A DNA stretch of 64,000 nucleotides from Lingula anatina (taxonomy: Eukaryota; Brachiopoda; Lingulata; Lingulida; Lingulidae). The stretch spans positions 1,294,065 to 1,358,064 of the forward strand of contig NW_019775524.1 in NCBI RefSeq assembly GCF_001039355.2, written 5' to 3'. Made by a program: the position numbers and the translations under genes. Below the pieces are notes generated by a model, which made no database searches, was not told the DNA's origin, and was given only the letters and a program-made list of their open reading frames with translations. Shown piece by piece: positions 1 through 11,246 of this stretch (position 1 is its first letter; the number at the start of each line of letters is the position of its first letter).

Positions 1-326
1 ACAGTATTTACATTTCATGACCATGTAAATAAATGTAATTATCATATATAATATTGTTTTTGGCATGTATGTGTCTGGATTTTTTGTGGCACTGCCTTAA
101 ACATGTTCATGCAAAGAAATGTAGGCTTGATCAAAGTACAACCATACATTAGTGAGGTGTCAGTGATTTGTAAAGAGATACTAGGTATTTTCTGTTATGC
201 ACTCTGGACTCGGTGTGACTGAAATGCGCAATACACCGCAATACAGCGCAACACAGTGCAATACACTTCAAAAATCAAATCCAGTTGCAATTACACAATG
301 AAATGACCATTCCCAGCAAAGTATGG

Positions 327-562
327 TGATATAAAAACAACCTATATTACTAGGTAAGTAATATCGTTGATATAACTTAACAAATCAGCAAGACTTTTTT
401 ATTGTCTGGTTGGCAGCCATGTTGGCGAGTGGCTCTTCTTGGATATATTACTGGCCAAGAAGAGCTACTCGCCAAAATGGCGGCTGACCAAACAATGAAA
501 TAATTGTCAAGTTGTATCAGCAATATTAATTACTATGTACTATATTTTGCTTTTATATCACC
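327..562. mobile_element. Foldback/MITE-like element, about 236 bp
   Basis: The two halves are inverted copies. The left end reads GGTGATATAAAAAC and the right end TTTTATATCACC. The centre is a strong hairpin: the arm at about 401-442 (GGCGAGTGGCTCTTCTTGG) pairs with the one at about 452-496 (CCAAGAAGAGCTACTCGCC). It has no coding capacity, as expected of a non-autonomous DNA transposon. The exact ends and target-site duplication were not resolved. Confidence 0.7.
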
Positions 563-596
563 CTATTTTATTTGAGATTACCCTTTCCTGTGTTTA

Positions 597-597
597 N
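597..597. other. Assembly join (single N)
   Basis: One N, followed at once by a repeat of sequence already seen at about 67-213. Similar single Ns occur at 13663, 18580, 27520, 28706 and 33087, most of them beside duplicated sequence. They look like scaffold joins of nominal length, not ambiguous base calls. Confidence 0.85.
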
Positions 598-828
598 TGT
601 ATGTGTCTGGATTTTTTGTGGCACTGCCTTAAACATGTTCATGCAAAGAAATGTAGGCTTGATCAAAGTACAACCATACATTAGTGAGGTGTCAGTGATT
701 TGTAAAGAGATACTAGGTATTTTCTGTTATGCACTCTGGACTTGCTGGTGACCATTGACAAACTGCAAGTTCTCTTGTAATGATATATTTTCTTTTTCAT
801 TTGCTTTAGGATTTAGTATACAGCAAAA

Positions 829-3800
829 ATGTCATCTCCAGAGGTGGAGAGGTTTGAGGTCACAGATGAAGACCTACTGAATGAGATGGACCCATACAGG
901 AAGAGGTTTAGGATGTCGAAGAACCAGGCCATCTATGGTATGTTCACTGACATATATCTCATTTACAAAACATTCCTCAGTGCCCTTGACAAGATGAATG
1001 TTTAGTTTAGTAGCTCACTGTGCAAGTGTTCTACCACTGAGGTATCGAAGTTAGGTCTACCCTGCCCAGTCCCTGTAGTTTTTTCCACTTAGTTTAGATC
1101 ATAGTCTCTTTTGGTAATCAGATATAACTGAAAAATAATTTATTTGGTTTCAATAAATATACTTTTGCGTAGTAACATGAATGGGGCATATTTGAGGAAA
1201 TTGTACTTAATCTTGAGGAGATAATTGGATTTTACAATGTTACCATCGATACCCCAGGTGTGTGGGCAGATGACAGTGATGAGGAAGGTCAGCCTGGTAC
1301 CAGCAGGGAGGGGAGGAAGAAAAAGAAAGACTACACAGCTCCTATTGGCTTTGTCAGTGGTGGGATTAAAAGAGGGAGCAAAGTTGAGAAAGAAGACGAC
1401 GACGAGGAAGAAGATGAGGTACAAGATAAAGTATCTTTATGAATTTGATGCAGGGTTTTTAAAAGAACAATCTGGAATTAATTGTCAATGCTTCATATTT
1501 CCCCCTTTTTTGGCATTTAGACTAGGTAAATCCAGCACTAACATGTTTATCTTTCAAACCAAAGTTAAGTTGTTTTTGATGGCTCAGCATTTTTTCTAGT
1601 GTCTGTATATTTACCGAAATTGCTCCCTTCAGTATTTGCAGTGATATTTACTGATGCATTCTACAAGAAATAATTTGAAAAGAAGCAATCCAGACCTAAA
1701 AAATAACATTTATAGCACTGTACTAAGTATTTCAAGAAATGTCAATTAATATATTTTGTTCCCTAAAGGATGAAGATGTTGCTATGCCTTCTAATAGTTT
1801 TCAATCTGCCATGGCTGGAGGAAGGAAAAGAGGAGGTTATAAAGGAAAGAAGGGTCCATACAAACCTGGAGAAGAGTGAGTGAATATGTTATGCCTAAAA
1901 AATCATTGATGAATCATTGAATAGTAATTGACTTTTTAAAATGTATAAAGTTTACGCTATTTTTAAATGCATAGAATATTCAGTTCTTAGGTTTACTTTA
2001 GGCATGAATAATTGCATTTAAGGTCATTCAGAATGTGTTTTTTATCTATTATGTGACTGTACATTGTGATCACCGGTTTAAAGAACATCTCACTTCTTGT
2101 CCATTTCAATTCATTTATAGACATTTTGGTCACTGGGAGAAAAGTACAAAAGGGATTGGAGGCAAACTCCTCGCCAAGGTAAGGAATAGTTGCATAGTTG
2201 ATTGAACCGCTTTTTGTTCATGATGTTTGAATTACAGTTAATTTTTCTCTAAAAACGTAGGCAATTGTTTATAGTCGTTCGGTTTTCAGTTGAAATGATC
2301 TAAAACTTAGCTGACAATATATAAAAAGAATTTCACATTTATCTTTTGTAGATGGGATATGTACCAGGGAAAGGTCTTGGTAAAAACCTGCAAGGTATTT
2401 CCACACCAGTCACTGCCAAAAAGAGGGACGGTAAGGCGGCCATTGGGTTTTATGGAAGTGAAAGAACAGAACGCTCGCTGCAGGACTTCCCAGCCCAGGT
2501 CGACTCCGAGGAAGAGGAGGAGAAGGAGTTCAGACAACAATTGCACCAGTGGAGGAAAGGAGGTGGAGAGGTAGAGGATCATTGTCTTAAGTTGATTGAT
2601 TAATTGGTTATTGGTTTATTTTTCTAAAATGATGTAAATTGAAAAATTTAATAGATTAATTTAATAGATTAAAGGAGAGTTATGTCTTGTTGACTCATTA
2701 AGTAACTTCATGAATAAAGTTAGTGAGAAGTGAAGTGCAACAACAGTGAGAGATGGGAATTTAGTTAAACACTTCAGAATGTATGCATGCAGGATTTATT
2801 TTGTAATGTCCACAGCTGTAAGGTTACTGGTATTTTTACAGCAGGCTGACAAAAAGAAGAAACCCAAATATTTGTATAAAACAGCTGCGGAGGTCATTGA
2901 GAAAGGAGGTCCTAAAGGAGGGAAGAAGAAGTCTGCCATGCCAAGTCACCTGTCCAATGTCAAGGTCATTGATATGACGTCCAAGGAGCAGAGGGTATTG
3001 ACAGGTAAGCTGATAATAAAAATGGATAAAAACTTGATTGACTAGCGTAACTATGTAAATGTGTATTTATAGAAGTGTGATGTGTTCTCATATAATATAC
3101 TGACTCTGTTAAGAAGCACAAACCACAGCAGTAGGTGCAGATAATAATGATAATAATAATAATAATAATAATAATAATAGAATTGCCATAGTGATCAAAT
3201 TTCAAAATATAGTATAGAAGTGCTTGCTTTTCCATAATGCCTTAATTTTCACTATTAGATGTTTCATATTAACTTGGGATATTTATGGTCGGTAATATCT
3301 TCTTGGAAAGGTTATCACGCCATCAGCAACCGCCATGACAGGCCAGACTCGGATGAGGAAGAACGCCCAGTGGTACAGCCTCAACAGAAAGCCTTCGATG
3401 TTCCTGAACTGTTGCATAACCTCAACTTGCTGGTGGACATGGCTGAAGAAGACATCATTCAGAATGATAGAACGTAAGTTAAACAACCATACTAAGTGCC
3501 TCTTTTTGTATTGGTATTTTTAATTTGAAACCCAGTAGGGTTCAGTTTAATGTAAAAAAAGTACTTTTGGTGGCTATTTTATATAAAGATGTTAATGAAC
3601 TTTGTTGTGATTTAGGAAAGAAAATTCTGAATGTAGATGGTTTGTGTAGCCTGTCAGTTAACATCCATGTAAATCTGTTTCAGACTGAAGTATGAGAAGG
3701 ATGTTGTGGTAAACATGACCTACGAGAAGGAGAGCTTGAAGGAGGTTTGCGACCAGGAAGAGAAACAAGTCAAAAGGTTGCAAGATGTCTTGGAGTTGGT

Positions 3801-6800
3801 TGAAAGGTTAGACATTGAAGTGGCAACACAGTGGGGAATGCCAACCCCCATTGTACTGAATTATAAACTTGTCTTTTTATGCTTACAAGGATTGACATTG
3901 GATGAATGTTATTTTGAATTATCCTTTATAGCATATAGCATTATAAAACATTAAAAAGGCTATGAGTAATTTTATAGGGTAGAGCAAGCATACAGTGCCA
4001 TGGGTAATTCATGTAGTGTGTAGCATTATAAAACATACAGTGTCACAGGTTATTCAGTCTATAGAGACCATGGGCTTTATAACCCACCCTACCAGATGTC
4101 ATTCTGCATTCCAGCTGTGAGGCCCGTATGCAGGATGGAGCCAGTAATCCACTGAGTCTGGAGGAGTGTGCCGAGGTATTCAGGAAGCTACAGGCAGAGT
4201 ACTATGAGGAGTATAAAATGTATGACTTATCCAACCTGGCAGTGGGAATGGTCTTCCCTATGGTGAGGAGTCTTCACTTGTTAACATTATTATTATTATT
4301 ATTTTAAAATGTTTGTTTTTATTTATTACTTGCAGAGAACTTTTAAAAAAATGGATGTTATTAAAATAAAAGTGTTGTTTTTCATGTATGAAATCAGAGT
4401 CTGTAATTCAGTATTTATGATAAAAAAATCAATATAATTATTATTCTTAGGTAAAGAAGTACTTTTCTGGTTGGAAGCCCCTTGAGCAGCCTTCCTTTGG
4501 TTTGGACACCATGCAGCTGTGGAAGGCCATCCTGGAGGACAGTAACCGTCAGTTTGGCCAGACAGACGGCATGGACCCCTACCAGAGGCTGGTCTGGGAG
4601 GCCTGGATGCCTACCATCAGATCCACTATAGCGTAAGTTATACTTAGGATGCAGAGAGGGGGAGGGGGTGACCATAACGTGGCTATCTTCTTACACAATA
4701 AAATAAGGATGTGAAATGAAAAAGCTGTTGAAATAAGCTTTCTGTTGATATGCAACACGTTGGGATATCTTGGTCAACTAAGAAGATAGCCATGTTCCTG
4801 CCCCCCCCCCCCCCCCCCCCCCCCGCATCCTTATGATCTAGAAACTAATTCAAAGGGATGAAGACTTTTAGATTTTTAACTGATTGAACTAAATTGTATA
4901 TTGATCTTTGTTGTCTGGCCCACCCCCACCTTCCCTGTAAAACAATGCAGACTGTCATAGAGTTATTACAAAGTATATTACCACCATATTATATTATTTT
5001 CTTGACTTGGTTAACGCCAAGCCATTAACTGACCGTTATCAAACATGTATTTCCAGCAATGACTGGTCAGTCCGTTCCCCAGACCCCCTCATCACTGTCC
5101 TTGAGAACTGGCTGCCCTTACTGCCCCCCTGGGTAATGCAGAACATCCAGGACCAGCTGGTTATGCCAAAACTGACCTCTGAGGTGGAGGCTTGGAACCC
5201 CCTCACGGACACCATGCCCATCCATGCCTGGATACACCCCTGGCTGCCACTCATTGGTAAATAGTCTTGAGAGGAGACTATGTTTGAGTATGAGTTAAAA
5301 AAAGAAATTGTCTTTAAAAGTATATAAATTTGAAGCATATTGTTTAAAGTAAAATCATCCAGATGTCACAAATGTGTCACAATTCCTGCTGTAATTTCTT
5401 TCAATTATACTTAATTTAAGCACATGAAGTCAGTTTAGAAACTCGTGGCACCATCATCTTAGAAAATTAAATAAACAAACCTTAGAAAAGTAAACAAAAA
5501 TATCCATTACTCGACTTCAATGTTCATTCCCAGGAGACAAGCTGGAGACCCTCTATGCTCCTATAAGGTTTAAGCTAGCTAATGCCCTGAAGAACTGGCA
5601 TCCATCAGACCCCTCAGCTAAGATGATACTGGAACCATGGAGGAAGGTGTTCCAGCAGGGACATCTAGATGCTTTCTTAGCTAAGAATATCCTGCCCAAA
5701 CTAAACCTCTGTATGCAGGAGTTTGTCATCAACCCTCACAACCAACATTTAGGTAGGAATTTTTTGTCCTTTTCTCACCATGATATATATTGCATGTGGA
5801 ATATTTTATGTACTTCTAACATTTTGAACCTCTTTAACTTTATAACACTGTCAGTTGATTAAGATTACAATATGATATGGATATTTATGTTTTTTCTGAC
5901 AGTTTCAGCACTTTCTTATCAATGGACAAGGTACACTGTATCAAAATCTGCTGGCAGAATTGCCATCTGTATACCAGTTTTTGAGTTCAAGTCTCTTATT
6001 TCTTAATGGAGATTTAGAACTCAAAACTTGTTTTAGATATCATAATTTCCTCAACAGTTTTGGAAAGGGTATGAAAAGTGTTGAAATTTGTAGAACAAAT
6101 TTTGGCTCTATAATAACACACTTTGAAATAGTATGATTTTATGGGCAACCAATTTCTCATTCTCCAGGTTCCCTTCTCAGTAAATTGTAAAAATGGGGAT
6201 CATAACTTTTCTACAGTTACTTGTCTGTAGCATTTCGATTTTGTGGGTTTCATTTTTCCAACATGTTTTAGATGGTTGGACCTGGGTGATGAGCTGGCAG
6301 GATATTATGCCACTGCAGCACCAGGTCTCCCTGTTGGAGCGCCATTTTTTCCCCAAGTGGCTCACCGTGTTGTGCACCTGGCTGAACAGCCATCCAAACT
6401 ATGACGAGGTCACCAAGTGGTACATGGGATGGAAGTCCATGTTCACGACAGACTTGCTGGCTAATGGCGCCATTAAAGGTATTCTCTATGTACTTGGTTG
6501 TAACACATGAATTGTACACCATCATTGTTGACTGGAACACAATACTTTTTTACGTTCAACAGAGCTGGAGCAATTACTGTAAATACTGTGCTGGAAAATT
6601 TAACTTTCATGTTTAATGTAATGCAAAAATATTTAATCCTTTTATGTCACATCTTCACTCAGGTTATGCCATGAATATATACAATATATATATTACTTTC
6701 CTTTTTCCTATATCAGAACAGTTCAGTCGAGCCCTCGAGATAATGAACAGAGCAGTGTCTGGCAACCCCTACCAGCCTGGTGCCAGAGAGAACATTGCCT

Positions 6801-7681
6801 ACCTCACACATACTGAGAGGAGGAGGGACTTTGAGAGTAAAGCTACACAGGACAGGAGATCTATGGAGGAGTATGAGGTACTGAGGAAAAGCTTCCTTCT
6901 TTTGGAGATCGTTTTAAGGAAATTTATGTATTTATATATGAGATAGTGTTATAATATTGCAATTTTAGAAATACCACTATATATTATGTGGCATATTTTG
7001 ATTTATTTTGTGAAGAACTTTGCAGAATTTATGACAATAGTTTTTCTCTCTTTACTCGTAGTGCCCAGATTGCTCTTAAAATAATAATAATAATAATATT
7101 TCTTCAATCAGGCTGTACAGAGTTCACAGACAGTACCCTCCAGTTTCAAGGACTTGGTGGAAAGAAAGGTAATTATTTTAAAGTAGACTTCAGTTCTGTT
7201 TTCTTGGTTCATGAAAACAAGTGCCCTCCACAGACTGGTGTTATGATGCATTGAAAGAGGGGGTGGAGGGTTGTCATGGGGCCAACGCAGTAAAAAATCG
7301 GAAGTTGTTTACTGAAAGGGTGATATTAAAACAAAACATAGGGTTGGTTGTTGTATAATTACACATACGAAACAAAACGGTACTAAGGGTAGGTGGGTGG
7401 ATGTATGTATTGCGTTGATTAGTGAAGTCTAATAATCTGTATTTGCATTTTGATTCTTGGTACTCATCAATACTGATATTGAATTTACTTCTTTCCAGGC
7501 TGAAGAAAATGGTTTACTTTTCATGCCAGTACCCAACAAAACCTACGAAGCTAAGCAAGTGTACAAGTTTGGCAGTGTTCAGGTGTACATGGACAGAAGT
7601 GTGATATTTATGCAGGAAGGGATGAACTGGGTCCCTGTGTCTATACAAGGTCTGATAGACAAAGGGAGAGCAGGAAGTTAG
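829..7681 (+). CDS. TFIP11: Tuftelin-interacting protein 11 (G-patch spliceosome factor)
   Basis: Coding exons: 829-937, 1258-1418, 1769-1875, 2121-2178, 2352-2570, 2842-3004, 3311-3473, 3684-3806, 4115-4262, 4451-4632, 5057-5256, 5534-5752, 6272-6478, 6717-6877, 7112-7168, 7499-7681. All junctions are GT-AG and phases agree, giving 819 aa, close to the vertebrate length of about 837. Visible order: acidic N-terminal TIP domain ([19 protein letters not shown], then a DDDEEEDE run), G-patch at about residues 134-181 ([20 protein letters not shown]), then the long GCFC-type helical region. In other animals TFIP11 (yeast Ntr1) uses its G-patch to activate helicase DHX15/Prp43 and release the intron-lariat spliceosome in the nucleus. 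Exon 6 could start at 2842 or 2845 because of a CAGCAG acceptor. The last 22 codons, stop included, form the first unit of a tandem array (7616-8077). Confidence 0.95.
4647..4830. mobile_element. MITE in TFIP11 intron 10 (TTA target duplication)
   Basis: Inverted ends GGATGC...GCATCC extend to roughly 45-bp arms: the left arm contains GTGGCTATCTTCTTA and the right arm TAAGAAGATAGCCATG. TTA lies immediately outside both ends (4644-4646 and 4831-4833). A 3-bp TTA/TAA duplication is typical of PIF/Harbinger elements. A poly(C) run at 4801-4824 lies in the right arm and probably expanded after insertion. Confidence 0.75.
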
Positions 7682-8077
7682 GAAGGGATGAACTGGGTCC
7701 CTGTGTCTGTACAAGGTCTGATAGACAAAGGGAGAGCAGGAAGTTAGGAAGGGATGAACTGGGTCCCTGTGTCTATACAAGGTCTGATAGACAAAGGGAG
7801 AGCAGGAAGTTAGGAAGGGATGAACTGGGTCCCTGTGTCTATACAAGGTCTGATAGACAAAGGGGGAGCAGGAAGTTAGGAAGGGATGAACTGGATCCCC
7901 GTGTCTATACAAGGTCTGATAGACAAAGGGGGAGCAGGAAGTTAGGAAGGGATGAACTTGATCCCAGTGTCTATACAAGGTCTGATAGACAAAGGGGGAG
8001 CAGGAAGTTAGGGAGGGATGAACTGGATCCCCGTGTCTATACAAGGTCTGATAGACAAAGGGAGAGCAGGAAGTTAG
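7616..8077 (+). repeat. 66-bp minisatellite, 7 units, containing the TFIP11 stop codon
   Basis: Seven head-to-tail 66-bp units begin at 7616, 7682, 7748, 7814, 7880, 7946 and 8012. Each unit equals the last 22 codons of TFIP11 (E-G-M-N-W... to G-R-A-G-S-stop). Every unit carries its own TAG, so only the first is translated and the rest are 3' UTR. Units differ by a few substitutions, e.g. CTGGGTCCCTG versus CTGGATCCCCG. The reverse strand is open through the array only because of the repeat. Confidence 0.95.
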
Positions 8078-9329
8078 GGACACCTGCTAAATTGGCTGGC
8101 ATTTGCCTGTAACCAGCACTTTATAAATGAATAGACATGGTACTTAATTGTTTTATACAAGGTCTTATAGGAAGGTGTTTGCCTGCATGGTCAAGTATGG
8201 ATTTCTGTAACAGAACAATATGTACATAAAACCTTTTTATACAAAGGTATACCTGTATCAGGTACAGTACTGTAGCATCTTGAAAGTTCTTTCTCTTCAA
8301 AAAAGTACAATTATAGATTGTATCAGTTATGCTTTTTATAATTGTTCAACAACATCAAGAGGCAAATTTTCATAATGAACTGCATTACTGCAATGAACAA
8401 CAATGCTGACCTACTGAAATGCTTGGTGCCAGGCAGAACAATAAAAACATACTGTTAAAACAAGGTGGTCTTGATTCATTTTCATTAGCATACATCAAAA
8501 TTGGGCAGTGTAAATAATTTTGTGACTGGAAATGGTTGTAGGAAGTCTTGAAGGCATCATATCACACTATTTACAGAGAAAAGGTAATATGTAGGGCAAA
8601 ATTACTTTTAATCATCCATAAAAAAACCCTCTTTTACACAAAGAGCAAAATTAACCTGAAAAACACAAAACACCATATGCGTTTATTAATAAGAGTTTAA
8701 GATTAAATAAATTTTTACATTTCTACAAATATTTTTGTCATTCCAGAAAAAAAAGACAACCGAATACAAACAGTTCACAATCAGACAGCAATGACATGAT
8801 AAGAATTCTATTTTCTGTAACTCCTTTGCTGTAAATTTAAAGGCAATCTATTAATGTTTTAGGAGAACCATGTAATATTCAAGTTGACATGAGAAAAGTG
8901 AACTATGACAGAATAAATACCTCAAAACAAGAAACATTAATTTTCATTTTAAAAAGGTACGGCAAAATTAAGTATTTGATGTTTTAAATTGGGTTGAAAA
9001 TGTACATATGCTAAATATCTTGTGTATTCTATTGAAGGAATATATCTCATTATCATAATAAACTTATAATGATTGATTGAAAAAAATATATTTACAATAT
9101 AAAATGATATTTTCCTCTTTGGATTTATCTATTGTCAAAATACTTGCAGCGCTTCTCAGCAAGTGCAAAAGAAAGTCTTCCTAAAAGGCAGATAAGCTGG
9201 TCTTTTACACGTGCTGCAATTCCATATTAAATACAGTATGTTACAAAAAGTTTTTTTATCCATTTTGACAGTCTCTTTCTAGATTACACATGACCTCCTG
9301 TTTTAAAAGTTTTTGAATGTCTCTGTTTA
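8078..9329. other. Tail-to-tail TFIP11/CHMP2A 3' UTR region
   Basis: No further gene is visible. A plus-strand AATAAA at 8440-8445 is a plausible TFIP11 poly(A) signal, giving a 3' UTR of about 0.8 kb. A minus-strand AATAAA (plus-strand TTTATT at 8682-8687) is a plausible signal for CHMP2A. The two transcripts would then end about 200 bp apart. Confidence 0.55.
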
Positions 9330-11223
9330 CTATTGCCTCCTCAGGTTCTCTAACCTGGCTTCCAAATCTGCGTCTGCTTCACTCACTCCTCCAGCAGCTG
9401 CCGCCTGCGGCTGTTTTGATGGTCCGGAGGACACCGTCTGGTTGGCGGTGGGTAGACCTACAAACAATAAACAACACACTATTAGATGTGTTAACATATC
9501 AACAGAGTATTACATGCAGCACCCAAATAAGGTGTAGTTTGGTTGGCGGTGGGTAGACCTACAAATAATAAACGAGTTACACACACTGTTGGACATGTAA
9601 ACATATAAACCAAGTATTACATGTAGCACCCAAATAATGTGAGGTTTATTGTAATAAACTGGTAGCTTATTTTGTATTATAAAAATTAATGTTAACTTAC
9701 CTGAGATCTCATCAGCTATCTGCAGACCTAATTCATCCAACACTTGGCCCACAATGGCATCACTAAAATGATAATTTACAATTCTTATATTCACATTTTT
9801 TTGTAATTTGATATTAACTTTGGACCATGCTTAAGCACATTTACATTGTAGAGCATATAAAAAAATTCAATTCTCTTGCAACAGCTAATACAGCACTTAT
9901 TTAATTTACGATCATGCTCTTAAATGACAGAGGATAAAATCAGAATGTATCAACACCAGATCACTTACAGACATGTCATCTATGGTGATCACAGCAGTAA
10001 TTCACATTTACCTGCCCTTGCCCTAGAAACTATTGGGTTTTCATCTACACTCTTATATCTAATGACAAAATTATAAACCTGAGAAATCAAATCCACTGCA
10101 TTATTCTCACCTTTCTTCATCATCCTCTTCATCTCCCATCACATCATCAATGGCGTCATTCATCATTTCCTCCTTCATGTCCATCATCTCCGACTGTTTT
10201 TCAAACTCCTGCATTATCTTTTGGATTTGTGGTAGTTTTAGCTACAACAGAATGGTACGGATGAATGTGTGAAAGATATAAAGCCTTCTTGCATCTTAGC
10301 CAAATGGGCCCTTGGGACAATAACCCATTCAGATTTAGAAAAGAACAGCTCTTTCTACTTTTATAAAAATTTCTAGTTTTCATTTACTTTATCCAAATGT
10401 CTTTCACACTTCTAAAGTTTACTTCCCCAGTTACTAAGTTAGCACAGAAAGAATCCAAGATTAATTCCATTTTTTTTACAAACCTGTTTATTCATTGTTG
10501 CCATTGCCTTTGTGACCCCCTTCATAGCTTGGGCCATGGAGTCATTGGACTTTAAGGTTTGAATCTTTAGTGAGACTGCTTGGATATTAGCCCTCATTAG
10601 AATGAACTTCTTCACATATCTTCTCGTCCTCACCAAGTCTTTGGCCATTATCTTAACTGCATCCTGTCAAAATGAAATAAAAAAAAAAATTTTTAAAGAA
10701 AAAAAAATTTTAATAGCAAATTAACACAAGTCCTATTTGTCAAGCTTGATAAACAATTTCACATTTAATAATTAAAAATTATGACATCAATTTTAGTTTT
10801 AAAAATTGCATCATGGAAAAAAATAATTGTTGTATGTCACTAATGGATAAAAATATGCTTTATATCTTTAACATTTACACCCATATGAATATCTAACCAA
10901 ATATATAATTCATACTGTCCTTATGATGATAAAATTTAAGATTCATTAAAGTACTATAAAAATTAAGTGAATTCTTTTGCCATGTCAGCCAACCCATCAT
11001 ATCTGATATGGATCCCTGCATTAACTGCATTTGTACACACATAACTCACCATTTGACCTTGCTTGGCCATCTTCTTTATATCAGCAATCACCTTCTTTTC
11101 TTGTTGTTCCATTTTTGTTCTTTCCCTGTCCAGTTCTCTCATAGCTTTATTCAGGGCTCTCTGGTTTTGACGTAGCATCTCCTGTGGAGTTTTTTTCTTC
11201 CCAAATAGCCATTCTAAAGGCAT
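9330..11223 (-). CDS. CHMP2A: Charged multivesicular body protein 2a (ESCRT-III subunit)
   Basis: Coding exons in transcript order: 11223-11050, 10663-10484, 10241-10111, 9762-9701, 9457-9330. All junctions are GT-AG and in frame, giving 224 aa (human 222). The N-terminus MPLEWLFGKKKTPQEMLRQN, a basic first half, an acidic second half (MMNDAIDDVMGDEDEE) and the C-terminal MIM motif DADLEARLENLRR identify CHMP2A. In other animals it co-polymerises with CHMP3 on membranes during multivesicular-body sorting, cytokinetic abscission and envelope sealing, and recruits VPS4 through the MIM. An acceptor at 11247-11248 shows that the first coding exon begins in 5' UTR at 11246. A probable 5' UTR exon has its donor next to 12188. 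The last acceptor is duplicated about 100 bp upstream in the transcript (about 9541-9560). Confidence 0.95.
9438..9645 (-). repeat. About 100-bp tandem duplication covering the last CHMP2A acceptor
   Basis: The block from about 9438 is repeated from about 9540. Both copies share GTTGGCGGTGGGTAGACC, followed by CTACAAA(C/T)AATAAAC and a similar tail ending in CACCCAAATAA. On the minus strand each copy has an AG acceptor followed by the same first coding bases of the last exon. The copies have diverged noticeably, so this is not a recent assembly overlap. Confidence 0.8.
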
Positions 11224-11246
11224 GATGAATTAGTTTATACTTTTGT

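Larger units (their letters stand above)
1..828. other. Upstream region of TFIP11 with a gap-flanking duplication
   Basis: No coding exon is visible. A block at about 67-213 recurs almost identically at 598-741, directly after the single N at 597, so this is probably a haplotype overlap left at a contig join. Between the copies lies the foldback element at 327-562. An acceptor (AG at 808-809) begins the first coding exon 20 bases before the TFIP11 start codon, so an unseen 5' UTR exon probably lies upstream, possibly outside the window. Confidence 0.6.

Noticed and set aside
1225-1599. Plus-strand ORF overlapping TFIP11 exon 2 in another frame
   Set aside because: The TFIP11 frame is fixed by splice phase and conserved sequence; this is a shadow.
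7616-8077. Possible CRISPR-like array
   Set aside because: Units are contiguous 66-bp repeats with no unique spacers, inside an animal gene.
7514-8083. Minus-strand 189-codon ORF with a 22-residue repeat
   Set aside because: It is the antisense of the 66-bp TFIP11 array. The repeat unit is a multiple of three, so a frame open in one unit stays open in all.
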